DNA of 64,000 bases from Cyclina sinensis (Eukaryota; Mollusca; Bivalvia; Venerida; Veneridae), in contig JAAONU010000013.1 in NCBI GenBank assembly GCA_012932295.1, positions 41,616,627 to 41,680,626 of the forward strand, read 5' to 3'. Each line of letters begins with the position of its first letter. The stretch's first letter is position 1. Below, piece by piece: positions 12,518 through 24,770 of this stretch. The position numbers were made by a program, and so were the translations under genes. The notes under the pieces were generated by a model. That model saw only the letters and a program-made list of their open reading frames with translations, was not told the origin of the DNA and did not search any database.

Positions 12518-14910
12518 TATACAAATGCAGTATTTGAAATAAACGTTTTGATAACAAGAATAAACAGAACATTGTCCCTGATGGAAAAAAGTCGCTTGCT
12601 TCTGATTTTATTTAAATTATAAAAATACATTTCAAGAACATCCTATTTTCGAGGGAATAAAATCTATCAAATTAGACAAAGATTAAATTCGACAAAGACT
12701 GATTTAATTGTGCCTATGATTCAGTTATCAGAGTAAAAAGAAAAAAAAGACACAATTCTGAACTACTTTAATGCTCAATAATAGGACTACTACAAAAAGT
12801 ACAGTGAACTGTTAGAAAAACAAATGTTATTCAGAATATTAAAGGAAAAAAGGCTGATTCTGTTGAATCACACACCCTCATTATCGAAAGTCAACTATGC
12901 ATGGCTCAATTTCGTGACAGTCTGAAATAAAGTCTATGAAATCCTCACTGCAAGATTATGCAGAAATCTACATCGCAGACAAATAGATTTAAGATCCCGT
13001 TGAAATCACCGACTAGAAATACATTATAGTTTGCACAATTAGACAATAAACAGAAACCAAGCAACAGGGTGAATCAGTGCAACTTTTCATGTACTCCTAT
13101 TTGTCCATATTTAGCTGTTACAGGATGCAAATAGCAAACAACAAATCCCTTTGAAACGTTTCATAACTTTTATTTAACCATATCTTATTCAATCAATACT
13201 TATTTCCGTACAGGTTTAGTTCGGATTAAGCAAACTGTTCACTGACATTAACTATAACGTTTTTGACACTGTAAGATTAAATTACCAAGCATTTTAATGT
13301 ATTTTAATTGAACAGACAAAATAACATGACTTCAACAGATTTGTGGCAGCATGTAACACTTTAAATCACCGATTAACTTAAATAAAGGTATTCAAACCCC
13401 ATTTAAATATATCTATAAATGACTTGCTGCCTAACCATTCAATAGTGTAGACAATTTAACAATTTAGATTGCCTAACGAGTTCCAAATGGTAAAATAAGG
13501 AAGAGCATCTTTTACGTGTGCATATTAAAAGGTTGCTCCGGTGGGAAAACATTCATTTGTCATTATAGATACTTACTTCTAAAAGTTTTATTCTGGCCGT
13601 AGAAAAGTGCGCCACTTTATTGATTAATTAATGCAACTCACTGATGAATACGACGCCTCGCCATTTCCATTTAAGGTATGTGCTTGGTTATCAAAGTTTT
13701 GTTCAGAACATAATTTACGCACTGGAATCCAAACAGCAGAAGTAAAATGTAATACAGTTAATGAAAATGAAGTGTATATCTTCATTATATCTACCGTACT
13801 CAAAATAACGTATAACAACGATTTAATACAATCATTATAACAAAACACCAACAGGTTTTACAGCTTGTCTAGTGAAAGGTTAGTTAAACTGGTTGTTATT
13901 CATTACAAATTTGATGAGCATAAAATCATGTTCTCAGCATTATAAGTTTCTTATTGCTGGCTCACAATCTCCTGTGAGCAAACGAAATTGCAAATGTCCG
14001 GAGTGTACTATTAACCATTAAACTAAGTTTAAGTAAACTTGAAAAGTTAGAATTTTACTACTTGTTATCTATATTTTTTTAAACTAAAACATGAGGATGC
14101 CACTACGCCCATTTAATGTAACATCTGATAAAATGTGTACTTGCAAATCGTTTGCATTAAAATTTAGTTCTAAACGGTTAGTTACTCTTTATAGTGTGGC
14201 ATTTCTGCGTATAAACAAATTATACCTTAGGAAAAAAAGGAGGAAACAGTCAAATGTTATCAAGTGCATTTGACTAATTGAATAGTTTTAATAACAGTTT
14301 TTCTAGAATACGCACTTGATCTACAAACCAAGCCAAAATCATATATATCTCAAACAGAACCCCTCCTCTCTTCAATTTTATCTTTTTACACCCATTTACT
14401 CTTAACTGGTAGGAAGTTATTATTGCGACGAGATTCTTAGTGATACCTAAAAGGCTCTGGTGTTAACGTCAACACTGATAAAGCATGACAAAATGTTTGC
14501 ACAGACAAAATTCAATAAAAAAATATTAGAAGAAGAGTAAAGTCATGTACCGAGTTCGTTACACTAAATGACTGATGGGATGACATTGATATGTCTGAAC
14601 ATTTGAACACCGTTATTGCAGTGCCTGTATCATCCATAAAACACTGCCTCATATGGCCAAAAAAATTCTGAGAAATGACCTGAATATAAGTCAGAATGAT
14701 AGAATTAATACAACAAAACAACAGTATAAACAAATAAATGACATTTCAATCAAATGTAATGTAGAAATACGACATATCAGAATCTGTAACTGAAACGTAG
14801 TGAGCTATACCATTGTCTTCAAGTTCGTTTGTAATTTAACTGCAATTATACATAGAAGATTTTGCAGTATCCATAGCTATTTTGCAGATTTCTTCTTCTG
14901 ACATAAAAAT
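12518..14910. other. No gene established between cassette B and the TIR element
   Basis: AT-rich. A plus-strand ATG with 15 codons to a GTATGT donor at 13676 (MQLTDEYDASPFPFK) was noticed but has no partner exon. Otherwise nothing. Confidence 0.4.
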
Positions 14911-15308
14911 TCATCGTCGGAAACCCACGTTCGATCCATTCCGTTTCACTCTATTTATCTACCGTGGGACAATTGGCTGGTAAAATTTCATACTCATGAA
15001 TAATTCATTACCTACTTTCATTGGTTTCCGTAAGATTTCCCTTGCGGAATCTCAGCCAGTGAAATTGCTTGTTACAATTTGCCTTCCGCGCCTATGTTTA
15101 AATCCTGGGAAATACGTCTATTTTAAGTAACTTGTCATTATGCCTACTCTCCACACTGAAGAGTGTCTATTTGTAATGCGGCATCTCATTCGACGAAGAG
15201 TTACATCCCTTTGCTAATAAATATTCATGAAAACGAATAATCAGCAGTCAATTATCCCACGGTACATAATGTAGTTGTGCGGAATATGTACGGGGGGTCA
15301 CTGACGAT
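14911..15308 (+). mobile_element. TIR element, copy 1, opposite orientation to 29107-29505
   Basis: An inner block of 305 bp (14960-15264) has inverted ends: TACCGTGGGACAATTGGCTG at the left and the inverse of TACCGTGGGATAATTGACTG at the right, with TA at both outer edges. Shared sequence continues outside this to TCATCGTCGG on the left and TGACGATGA on the right, another short inverted pair. The whole block recurs in reverse complement at 29107-29505 with only a handful of differences, so both are recent copies. No coding sequence. Confidence 0.78.
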
Positions 15309-15909
15309 GATAAAAATTATAAACTTTGGATTCAAGAACAAATAACTACATCACATAATTTTAACGCAAATCTTACTCAGACAGAAGCTTTAAAGATAAA
15401 ACAGCAATTTTATTGTAACAATGATTTTTATTCTTCTAAAATTCCACACTATCTTGTTCATTTATGACTTACTAATTCAATAAACTACACAAGCTATCAG
15501 GTTCGACAGATATTTTGTTAATGGCAACGATCTAATGTGTTTCCAAGGTTATAACAACGAGGAAAATGTTTCCATTTTGCATGATACTATTGTATTGCAT
15601 GAGAACGCTTTTTATTATATATATCACTCAGACGGACAAGTTTCTGGTTACGTGGGATGATGCAAATATAATGTTACCAAGACATTTCTTTTTTTATTAA
15701 TCCAAAGGACGTCATTTCAAGAATCACTAGATGAGATCATTTTATAAAACTGGCTGGAGATAATATAACTTAAATCTTTTATTCTTTCACATCTCTCAAA
15801 CCGCTGTGAAAATATAATTTATTTTCTTAACGGGAGCACAGCAATATAAAATTTTTCAGTGGCAAAGAATGTGAACATATTACGTATAAACCATTTTAAT
15901 GTAAACCTT

Positions 15910-16471
15910 TATTAATCCCTTACCACGTAGCTGTGAGGGGATTGTAGGAAACTCCTCTGCCTGTCCGTCTGTCAATCTGTCCGTCTGTCAGTCTGTAACA
16001 TTTTCGTGTCCGCTCAATAACTTTTAAACTCATTGAAAGTTTTTAAAATAACTTGGTACAAATGATCCCATTATGAGACGATGTGCAGAGCGCAAAAAAG
16101 AGGCCATCCCTAAGGTCAAGGTCACACTTAAGGGACATTTATAAAAAAAAAGGTCTACATTTCGTGTCCGCTCCGTGATATTAAACTGTTTGAAAGTTTT
16201 CTAAATAACTTGGAACAAATGACGATGTGCAGAGCGCAACAACCAGGTCGCTACCCCTAACGTCAAGGTCACATTTAAAGGTCATGTTTAAAAAAATCCA
16301 CATTTCGTGTCCGCTCCATAACTTTTAAACTGCTACAAATTTGAGTTCCAAATTAGCTGTCCATTTTTCCGTAGAAATTATTATTCTATGTCATACTGGG
16401 AGGTCTAACCTTCTCTTTTCACACTTGTTATCCTTTCCTATGTTCTACTGCGGCAAGGGATATAGCTGTCC
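15910..16471 (+). repeat. Repeat with ~150-bp monomers carrying TTCGTGTCCGCTC
   Basis: TTCGTGTCCGCTC followed by AATAACTTTTAAACT-like sequence starts near 16003, 16158 and 16301. Each monomer also has AAATAACTTGG, GATGTGCAGAGCGCAA and GTCAAGGTCACA. The left end ATCCCTTACCACGTAGCTG and right end CGGCAAGGGATATAGCTG form a short imperfect inverted repeat (ATCCCTTRCC). A CTGTCCGTCTGTC-rich stretch follows the left end. I recall this sequence type as widespread in bivalve genomes. Confidence 0.65.
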
Positions 16472-16616
16472 TTCAGACTGCCTTGTTGCATTATAAATCC
16501 TGATGAAATAAGATTGGTATAATTTTAGGAGAACATGCTATTAGAAAAACACATTCTCATTGTCTGAGGAAATTCTAAGTAACTTGATTATTCCGAACAT
16601 ACATTTCAATCTTTAA

Positions 16617-16685
16617 CTAAAGAACTGTTTGTTCCGTAGTGTATACAGTCTTTCTCTCTTTTTTGTTTGATCTTGTTAATGTCAT
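16617..16685 (-). pseudogene. Decayed 36-codon cassette, copy C
   Basis: On the minus strand ATG at 16685 starts MTLTRSNKKERK, clearly related to MSLTRSHRKKQK of copy D. A deletion follows, then TVYTTEQTVL and a stop. The DQSYFDSIL half and the donor are lost. It keeps TTTAG directly before GATG. This is a relic of the tandem cassette family and shows that not all copies are maintained. Confidence 0.45.
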
Positions 16686-16690
16686 CCTAA

Positions 16691-18386
16691 ATATCATACT
16701 GCTTTTATCTCACTACATCTATTTTATTTTTGGTATATTTATCACTTACAACGATCAGTCCATCAACATTTGTTGTTGCTGTTGAGTTTTTGGCTTCTGA
16801 TCTGATGGGTGGGGTATAAAGCTAGTGAATGTTTTAGTATCTATACCGTAATCAAAATGCCTACACAACATACATACAATTAATGCGCATTAAGATGAGC
16901 TCAAATCATTTTCCAAGATGAACATCTATTTATTCTGCGCACAGCATACGTAGAAACATTCACTATGCAAGGAATAAGTTGATACTTCATGAATTATACA
17001 TTATCGATCAGGTATCGATTCAAAATACTAATTTAAGTGTAATCACTAACATACGTTTTGAAACTATAACAATCTTGACATTCTTAATATCCAGAGATAT
17101 TAACTAAATGTTTTTCTGTACTAAATGAAAACATATGTTCCATAGCAAGCAACATCATTCTATGTATCCTTTTTTATGATTTGTAAGAAAGCTGATTGAA
17201 GACGTCATCCTCTCTAACGTGTATTTGATGTTAAAAGTGGGGACCGTATAAAACAAATCGACTTTAGAGATAAGTTTGATACTTAGAACAGTAGCACATA
17301 TGTTTTTGCCCTAATTCAAAGCCATTTCAATTCAATACTTTATCCTTTTTTTAAAGATAAAGAATCAAAGAAGTTATTCATGAAATTATCAAAATTAAAT
17401 ATATTTTCCCAATTAATTGAAGAAGTACGTTCCTACAAAAACTGTTTAATGTGTATAACATTCTTTTTTTCAGAATTGCTACAGTCATATAAAGTTACTC
17501 AAACAAAGAGTGAATTAATTTCGCCATATTAAATCAGGTACGTATAAATAACAAAACAAAAGTCGCAGTCATAACAATCATGTGACCTATATTACACGTG
17601 CACACAAACGAACCTGTATGTAATAGAATTACTACATCAACATCACAGTTTGTAGCCACGCGGCATCAAATGCACTAATTCTTTACTATTTCGGCCCGCA
17701 TAATACATCTCTTGACAATCGGGTTCAATTATTAAACACAACATTTTTTTTTCGTTCATAATTCAGTGTTTTTTCCCCTTGCTATCATTGAAAATGTTTT
17801 AATCAAACTCATCTGCAACCAAGTTTCAACAGGCAACTGAGGCACAACGACGACAATGTTTACAATATGGCATTAGTTATGTTTAAATGTTATATAAGGG
17901 ACAATTCCAGTATTTTGAAATCATAGATAAAGATTCATTGCCGTGTGTTTAAAACCTTAGCGTATTATGTGTTCAGTTTTTTAAAACTTCAAAAACGCAT
18001 TAAGTGGAATGAGACTTTTTTTGCCAGCATCTTTCATGCCCTAAACTTGCCAATAGTGTTGTCTTTAAATCGCTGTGTTTTACAGACTGCAAATGCATAA
18101 TTTAGTATGCCGAGGGAAATACCGTTTTACAGCCGACAAGCACGATATACTGTCTTTGGCATATGTACATATCAAGATTTCACAGAATAAATCAAAATGA
18201 AAAGATATGTATATTTTTGTAAAATATATACAAGTACCATTTCAAACTGTATAAAAGTATCTAGTTTAACTCAAAATGTTCAATTTAGCAAACATAAACA
18301 TTTAAACACTTAGAAGTAAACATACGCGTTACATGGTGAAAACAGAGTAAAGAATTTGTTCACCTACAAATTATTTTACTTAATAC
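16691..18386. other. Spacer between cassettes of unit C
   Basis: Non-coding. A patch near 17600-17670 (CATCACAGTTTGTAGCC) resembles 23577-23620 (CATCACAATCTGTAATC) of unit D, supporting block duplication of the units. Confidence 0.4.
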
Positions 18387-18424
18387 CAACCGCGTTGTAA
18401 TTGGTTGTTCGCCTCCTGGCATTT
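18387..18424 (-). CDS. 38-nt exon-like cassette, copy 2
   Basis: On the minus strand AACCAG, two bases, then ATG and 12 codons (MPGGEQPITTRL), then GTATTA as possible donor. It matches 24771-24808 in length, frame and boundaries, with residues M, EQ, IT and RL shared. It lies 1.7 kb upstream (in transcription sense) of decayed cassette C, as its partner lies 2.4 kb upstream of cassette D, so the two cassette types probably duplicated together. Confidence 0.38.
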
Positions 18425-19137
18425 CTGGTTAATTTTTACACGATGTGAAATTTACACTTGCAATGGTCTGTTTCCAAGAGGAAATTGTAACTGAAAGATG
18501 CAAATAGGTGGCTTGTGAAAGCGCATTCTTTTCAATCACTTTAAATCCTCCTTAGTATTACGTGAGATGAAGATTGTCAAAGAATCTTACCCCTCTATTT
18601 CTTTTTTATCTAAACCCTATATGTTGTCAAACATTTATATTCTGAGCAAAGATCTCTCGTAGAAGGAACAGTTCGTCTAATAAAAACAACTTCAAGCGGT
18701 GGTAACTATAGAATTATAATAAATGGGCAACATCCCTAAACTCACAATGACAGAGACATTCACATTGTAGAGTTAGGCTTGTTTTGCCACAAAATTCGTA
18801 ACATAGGAAGCGGGTTTAACAGGACAAAAAGATACAGCTTAACCGATACCCTGTGATCAAGTACAGGTCAAACGTTTTTATTTATTCATGAAATTCTATT
18901 CTTTCACCAAACAAGTATGATACAAAAGTCAATAACGACATAAGCGACTCAATAAAAGGCACTTCAGAGGAAGGGCAAAGCCATGTATCAGATTAAGAGC
19001 ACTTAAGTCTTGTTGTTTGCTTTATTGTGAGAGGATGTGACCTGACAACGGATGGAGCCCAATAGCTAAATACAATAACCTAAAGTTTTATTGACACACA
19101 AATACATAATAATATTTACACTTTTCTCCTGCAAAGA

Positions 19138-19710
19138 GTGTATATTTACACAAAAATAAATCAAAATTACCAAGTCATATCAACATTAGGATTTCCTGAT
19201 GTATGGTATTCGAAAACAGTTGGGGACGCTGATGTTTTTCTTAGTCTGTTAAAGCAAAGAATTAAAGATCAATTTATTCAAAGCTGGAATAGCAGGTTAC
19301 ATGATTCATCTCGAGCTTTGTTTTACAACACTCTAGCCGATTTTAAATTTCAACCTTACTTAAATGTATTAACTCTACCAAAATTTAGAAAAAGTTTGTC
19401 TAGACTTAGAGTTTCATCTCATAGACTCTGTATTGAAACCGGACGTTGGCATAAACCCCGAAGTATTCCTATTAGTGATCGTAAATGTACTATATGTGAA
19501 CAGTTAGAAGACGAATATCATTTTATCATAGAATGCACACTGTACTCTGATTTGCGTAAACAGTTATTACCTTTGTATTTTTGGAAAAGACCAAATATGT
19601 GCAAGTTTGTAGAACTAATAAATACTGAGAACGCCAATTTAATAAAGAAACTAGGTACATATGTAAATAATGCTTTCGAAATCAGAACAAATATGTTACT
19701 TCGTAACTAA
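19138..19710 (+). pseudogene. C-terminal part of a non-LTR retrotransposon ORF2
   Basis: The 190-codon frame has the layout of the end of a LINE reverse-transcriptase protein. It has FPDVWYSKTVGD, a KQRIKDQFIQSW segment, then RVSSHRLCIETGRWHKPR and a cysteine/histidine motif C-x2-C-x7-H-x4-C (KCTICEQLEDEYHFIIEC). The polymerase and endonuclease domains are absent, so this is a 5'-truncated insertion, the normal outcome of target-primed reverse transcription. It ends with a natural stop at 19708-19710 and has no internal stop. The second element at 53.7 kb has the same C-terminal layout but little sequence identity, so it is a different family of the same broad group (CR1/Jockey/L2-like, not resolved). 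Confidence 0.75.
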
Positions 19711-20572
19711 CTCAATTCACATTAACTCGTTTTATAATTGCATGTAGTAATCTAAAATTATAATTGGCTTGTCTGTCATTTTAGATAATATATCATGTTG
19801 TATACATAATTTTACTGTGTTCAGTTAAACGAAAACGTACTTGAAAAAGGTTAGATGGTTTTTTTTTTTTTTTTTTTTTTGACTTGCCAATAACCACCTG
19901 CCAACCTTGTCGGCTTTCGTTTTTTCGGACAAGATTGGCAATACAGTGGGATAATCTGAAACCTTTTTTTCAATACTTTTTCTTTTTAAGACTCAGTTTT
20001 CTTTGATTTGGAGCACGTTTGTTGTTGTTTAGTTAAGTAGAAAGTCAGTATAAGAAACATGTACACAAGGTATTTTATTCCGTATGTATATTAAGTATCA
20101 GTATATACTTGTAAATGTTGAATTTTGATTTGCCACATTTCAATCTTGTCCATGTCGGACAAGGTTGAAAATACAGTGGATTATGTTTTCCATTACTTTT
20201 TATTGTAATATTTACTTCCGTTACTTTTTTGTTTAAGAATTAAAACTGTGTTTAAACTACATAATGCAAAAGATTGTGTTCACCTTAGTTTATTAAAGTA
20301 TAATGAAATTTATTTAAATCATGATACATTTAATTTTCTGAGTATACTGAGTGCTTTATAATAATACAACACAGATTTATAAGCAATTAATAGCATCAAT
20401 ATGTATGTACAAAATAGTATGTGAAAGACGGTTAATCCAAATTATTCATGTTTATTTTGTATCATTATATGCATAGTATTTTATACTGTACATCCGCTGT
20501 ATAAATGTTATGCCACATGGGTCTATGACCTATTGGATTTATGTGAAATAAACTCATAAACTCAACATGAAT
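19711..20572 (+). mobile_element. 3' UTR and tail of the truncated LINE
   Basis: Between the ORF stop and the 3' end (GTGAAATAAACTCATAAACTC) lies non-coding sequence. It has a 22-base T run (19859-19880) and two related hairpins: GCCAACCTTGTC with GACAAGATTGGC at 19900-19939, and TTTCAATCTTGTCC with GGACAAGGTTGAAA at 20138-20170. Each is followed by AATACAGTGG. GCCACATGGGTCTATGACCT precedes the tail. A 3' end of the form AAATAAACTC repeats fits a LINE 3' terminus. Confidence 0.6.
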
Positions 20573-21647
20573 AGCCGTCTTAAACAAACAATAAAATGTC
20601 TGTTTTATGATAGTTCATCAGCAATATAGATGGTACTAAACACATGTAGCGCAGAGTTTCTTAGCGAGTATAAATAGTTTCCATTGTGAATGTGAACACT
20701 CACTTAAGTGAAGGTAATTCGATATGTTTGTACCAAGGAGAAGAGCAGCGCCAAGAATGGAAACCATAAAACTTTATGAACGATTACATTCTGTACAATG
20801 ACACAGACACATTGACTGGAACTCCTTAAGTATAAGTTTTGTCAACCATTCCAAACGAGCGGTGTTAAAAACAAATAAATGGCATTGAGTGAAAGTAAGA
20901 CAACTAATACTGCGCGAGTTGATGAAAGTATGACTGGAAATAAAGGCAGCTCGGAAATTCTTCAGTTTCAGCTGAATAATCAACATTAATTTTGCCATGA
21001 AGTAGAATCTATATATAAAATCGCGTACACTACAAACTGAAGTTGATATAATTTATGTATTTTAGTGTAGACAATAGTTTGGTAGAATTTTTATTCCGAT
21101 TTCTCACCCAGTTTTGTGCATGATAAAAAACTGTTTCTTGTACAAACCATTTAATACAAGGTAGGAATATAATGTAACCAGACCACCTGTTTATAAAAAA
21201 AGCCATGGCAGGATTATAAGAATTTGGGTAACAGCTAAAACAGCTTCAATATAATACATTTCAGCCGTATTCAGTATTGGTCACTTATCTTGTACTGAAC
21301 CAAATTTTAGCTTAAATTAGAATTCGTGTCACATATCACCTTTCCCACGTTTTTCAATACTTGCATTTTTGTATCCTTTTCTTTAAAACAATTATAGATT
21401 GTAAACAAGAAAGCTGGATCAACTGCGGTCAACTGTGTCTTGATACCAAGCATGTTATACTGAAGAAGATGTAATAATGTTCCAGAAAATGAGAAAACAT
21501 TAAGATATTTATCTGTCGATAGTAGCTTCGGCTGATCATAATTATTTATATATCAACCGTTTATCATCTGGTTCTTTCCATATTATGGTACAAGTTTTTT
21601 ACTTTAGCAAAAGGGTTTTAACTGTCCCTGAATACAAAAGCAGATAT
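20573..21647. other. No gene recognised
   Basis: AT-rich; open frames of up to 74 codons are without splice context or homologues in the other cassette units. Confidence 0.4.
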
Positions 21648-21864
21648 TTACCCATTTATGCCTAATGGATTAAACCATTCTTGTCAGATCGACGAATCCA
21701 TTTTCAATTCAAAGGGTTTAAATTTTCAATTTCATTCTATTCAGGCAAGAAAGTCCTTTATGCAAACAGTGAAGACCCTGATCAGACTCAGCATATTGCG
21801 GCGTATGATCTGGGTCTGCACTGTCTGCCTCGGTCCCCTTTTGCAGAAGGCATCAATGGGTTAA
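21648..21864 (+). mobile_element. TTAACCCATT-type miniature inverted-repeat element, copy 2
   Basis: It begins TTACCCATTTATGCC and ends GGCATCAATGGGTTAA, which are inverted repeats of each other. It shares the body of the 4863-5090 element in the opposite orientation, including CAAACAGTG, GACCCTGATCAGACTCAGCA and GATCTGGGTCTGCACTGT. The open frames of 68 and 95 codons across it are incidental. Confidence 0.7.
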
Positions 21865-22314
21865 GCTTATTTTTACAAACCAACATCCTTTTATTAATTT
21901 TGAATAGCACAGTGCGCCAACTCCCAAACTTACGGCGTATCGCATATTTTTACAAACGAGTAATCTAACAGATGCATTTTGCTATCATTGATATTTGAAA
22001 TAACAATTCGGAGAAGATTTCTCTTTAATAAAGGGTTGAAATTAAACTTTAAATTGCAGTTTTGAGGCTCAAGGATACAGTTAGCCTTTTAAAATATTCC
22101 ATGACAAACACTGAAAATACTAGAAGAAATGAGTTCTTGGGCATTTACAGCAAGCATTGTTTTTCAGCATTCTCTGATTCTTGATGCTTTAGTCTTTTAC
22201 TGCGACTGTTATTCCAAAAAGTATTCTATTATTTTTATTACAACATTTCAAAAGTATTAAATACCATCCTAATATGTAGCTACGAGGTATATGAAGATGG
22301 TTGTAAGGCATTAC

Positions 22315-22427
22315 CTTTCGTTCCTTGTTCACAAGTATTGAATCAAAGTATGACTGGTCCATAGTATATCCTCTTTTCAGCTTCATCTTTTGTTTCTTTC
22401 TATGAGATCTTGTTAATGACATTATTC
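22315..22427 (-). CDS. 36-codon exon-like cassette, copy D
   Basis: On the minus strand ATG at 22422 opens 36 codons (MSLTRSHRKKQKMKLKRGYT, then MDQSYFDSILVNKERK) ending at a donor GTAATG at 22314. Against copy A (7100-7207) it differs at 11 of 108 bases by hand count, about 6 silent and 5 replacing, which suggests coding constraint. Similarity falls away immediately outside the ATG and the donor. An AG lies 7-6 bases before the ATG, as in copies A and B, and would give phase-1 entry matching exon 3. The N-terminal half is strongly basic, the C-terminal half has YTxDQSYFDSIL. The product is not recognised. It is either an alternative exon of the large minus-strand gene or the first coding exon of a small tandem gene. 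Confidence 0.5.
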
Positions 22428-24122
22428 CTCACTTTCTATTGTATCTTTGCTACTTTTTTATCTATTACTTATAACTGAAATTATATGCCTTATCACGTCT
22501 AGAACTCCATTATTAGTCAATATATACAAACATTCGTTGTTCTATTTATCCAAGACATCTAAAACATAATAATCCATGATCTATCTGATGTCTTGACTTC
22601 AGTTTCGACATAGGAATTCCCTTTTGCCGCTTCTACATCAGACATTTTTTCAATCAATTTAAATTCAAAGAACACCAGTACCTACTGTTCACCGTGATTT
22701 AATCTGCTAAATATCAGCTGTTACATTAGTTGTGTTTACGCTATCGTCTATTTTGTATGTTGCCAACACATGAATGCTATAACAAGAGACAGCCTTTGAA
22801 CTACCAAAGTTAATTCGATCAGTTCACACCAGAACGATACTTTCCGTTTAAACAAAACAAAGACAGGCATATCAAATAGTTCTATCTAACCATTCAAATA
22901 ACATACTAATCCACGAAGTCTCTCGTATAAGCAGTCGTCCTGAGTCTATAAAATTAATTCATATAAAGAGTGTCATCTGCCTTCAACTTTACTTCGTCCT
23001 CCGTCCTTCCTGGAACAGACGCATTTCTTTTAACAGCGATATGTCCCCTGTCGTCTGCAGCAGCGGGTACCGGCGTTATTCTGATCAACCGATATTAACA
23101 GGAAGATTCACCGATATCAGCATCCTTCTAAGAGAGTCATACTTGTAAATAATGGCGGATTTATCATCGGACTTTCATTTCATGTGTATTATTCTATGTT
23201 TCAAAGCACTTGTGCTCTGAACGTTGAAGTTATGTTATTTTTGCTATCTGCATCTTCTGCGACATTGTTTAACATACTGTCATGAACAAAATAAAGAGAA
23301 AACAAATAAAAAACTCTCTTTAGTTCACAGACTGAATTACGCATTTGGTTACGGTTTACCATCATGTTTGCAAACATTCGCCTAAAACAACTTCCAAAAC
23401 CGAACAAAGCTTATATGTTACAATTATAAGAATATATTTCCTTTTCCCATACAGAAACATATACAAACTCTCTAATGCAAAGAAATATGCATCTTACATA
23501 GCTTCTAACGATTGCATTGCAAATCAACATATCAAAAAGCAACATAACATGACGTGTATTTCATAACAGTATTGCAATAACATCACAATCTGTAATCAGG
23601 CAGCGTTTTGATTCACCTTCTGTTGTTCAAAGACACGGGGAATATCGCTTCGGCTGCCAGGCTAGGATTAATACACGGAGTGCTATAGTTTCCTATCCAA
23701 TATCTAATTTATTTTCTTTTTCTGACGCAAACTGGATCTTTGAATAACACCCACATGCAAACATGCGCTTAAAGTTTTACGCTTATCTTTAATTAAATTT
23801 ATTTTAGATTGACTGCAAGTAGTTAATTTGTGCAGGCATCTATTGACTTTCGTAAGAAATAATTGTGTTAACTTCTAGAATATTTCTGTAATCCCAAAAG
23901 CGACTAAGTTGGCTGATACTATGCAGCTTGATTTGATGAAAAGTCCCAGTGAGGCATAACCAAGCTATTTTGGAACAAGAACTATTGGTATGCAATTTTG
24001 ATGATTAAGTATGACATTGAACTCAAACACATTTATGGTTGTAGAATTGGAAGGTGTTTTGCAGTAAATTGCCATGGTAAAGTGCAAGTCCAACTGTAAA
24101 GATGCCATTTTGTTATTGTTAC
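22428..24122. other. Spacer between cassettes of unit D
   Basis: Non-coding sequence; the patch at 23577-23620 matches the spacer of unit C. Short open frames only. Confidence 0.4.
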
Positions 24123-24206
24123 AGGTAAGGACAACTCTAAAGCTTTTCGGACATCAGTAGGGATCTCGTGAGGACGAGAAGCTCCTCCTATGTTGTTAAC
24201 TGCACA
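24123..24206 (-). CDS. Candidate 84-nt internal exon, uncertain gene
   Basis: On the minus strand a pyrimidine-rich acceptor (CCTTTATTGCCTCACAG) is followed by 28 open codons, CAVNNIGGASRPHEIPTDVR and then KALELSLP, and a weak donor GTAACA at 24122. It is phase 0 at both ends and so could follow exon 4 or any of the cassettes. The NNIGG segment recalls the NNAG motif of short-chain dehydrogenases, but nothing else of that family is visible nearby. The plus strand shows an acceptor/donor-like TTACAG-GTAAGG at the same place, so chance is not excluded. Confidence 0.3.
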
Positions 24207-24770
24207 CTGTGAGGCAATAAAGGAAATAATGAGGCATAATTCTTTGCACGAAAAAGCTGCTACAACAGTAATATTGTAAGAAGAAAATGCTTGAGACAAG
24301 TATCGGAAAGAAACGGAAACGGAACAAGACTTATCTCTTCATGAACAGTACAGAAACAAAATTAGAAAGCGCTAAACAAAATAACTCGTCGGACAAATAC
24401 TTTTTAAAACATAAACTATTGAAGTAAGAGAATGATATATAATTATTTAGAAGCTGAAAAAACAACAACTTAGAACGTGTTTACTGCACAAGAATGTAAG
24501 TTAGACGTTGTTTTGACGAAATTCGGATCTGCAAAGCCTCTGTGACCGGCAAACACAAACTTAATTCTCTCGTTTGTTCTTAAATAATATTCCGGAAAAA
24601 GTATTGGGATTCGACGAAGTAACTATTGACATCACTAATGTTGAACGCAGTTAGTCAATATGTATGCTTTTAAACCAAATCTCATCCAAAAGTAAAACAA
24701 TAAAGGCATGACATGGTAAGACAGCTTATGAAAAAAATAAACATTCTTATTAATTTATTGAACGTAACAC

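Noticed and set aside
13631..13675. Plus-strand ATG plus 15 codons ending at GTATGT
   Set aside because: A single short open stretch with a chance donor; no partner exon on the plus strand.
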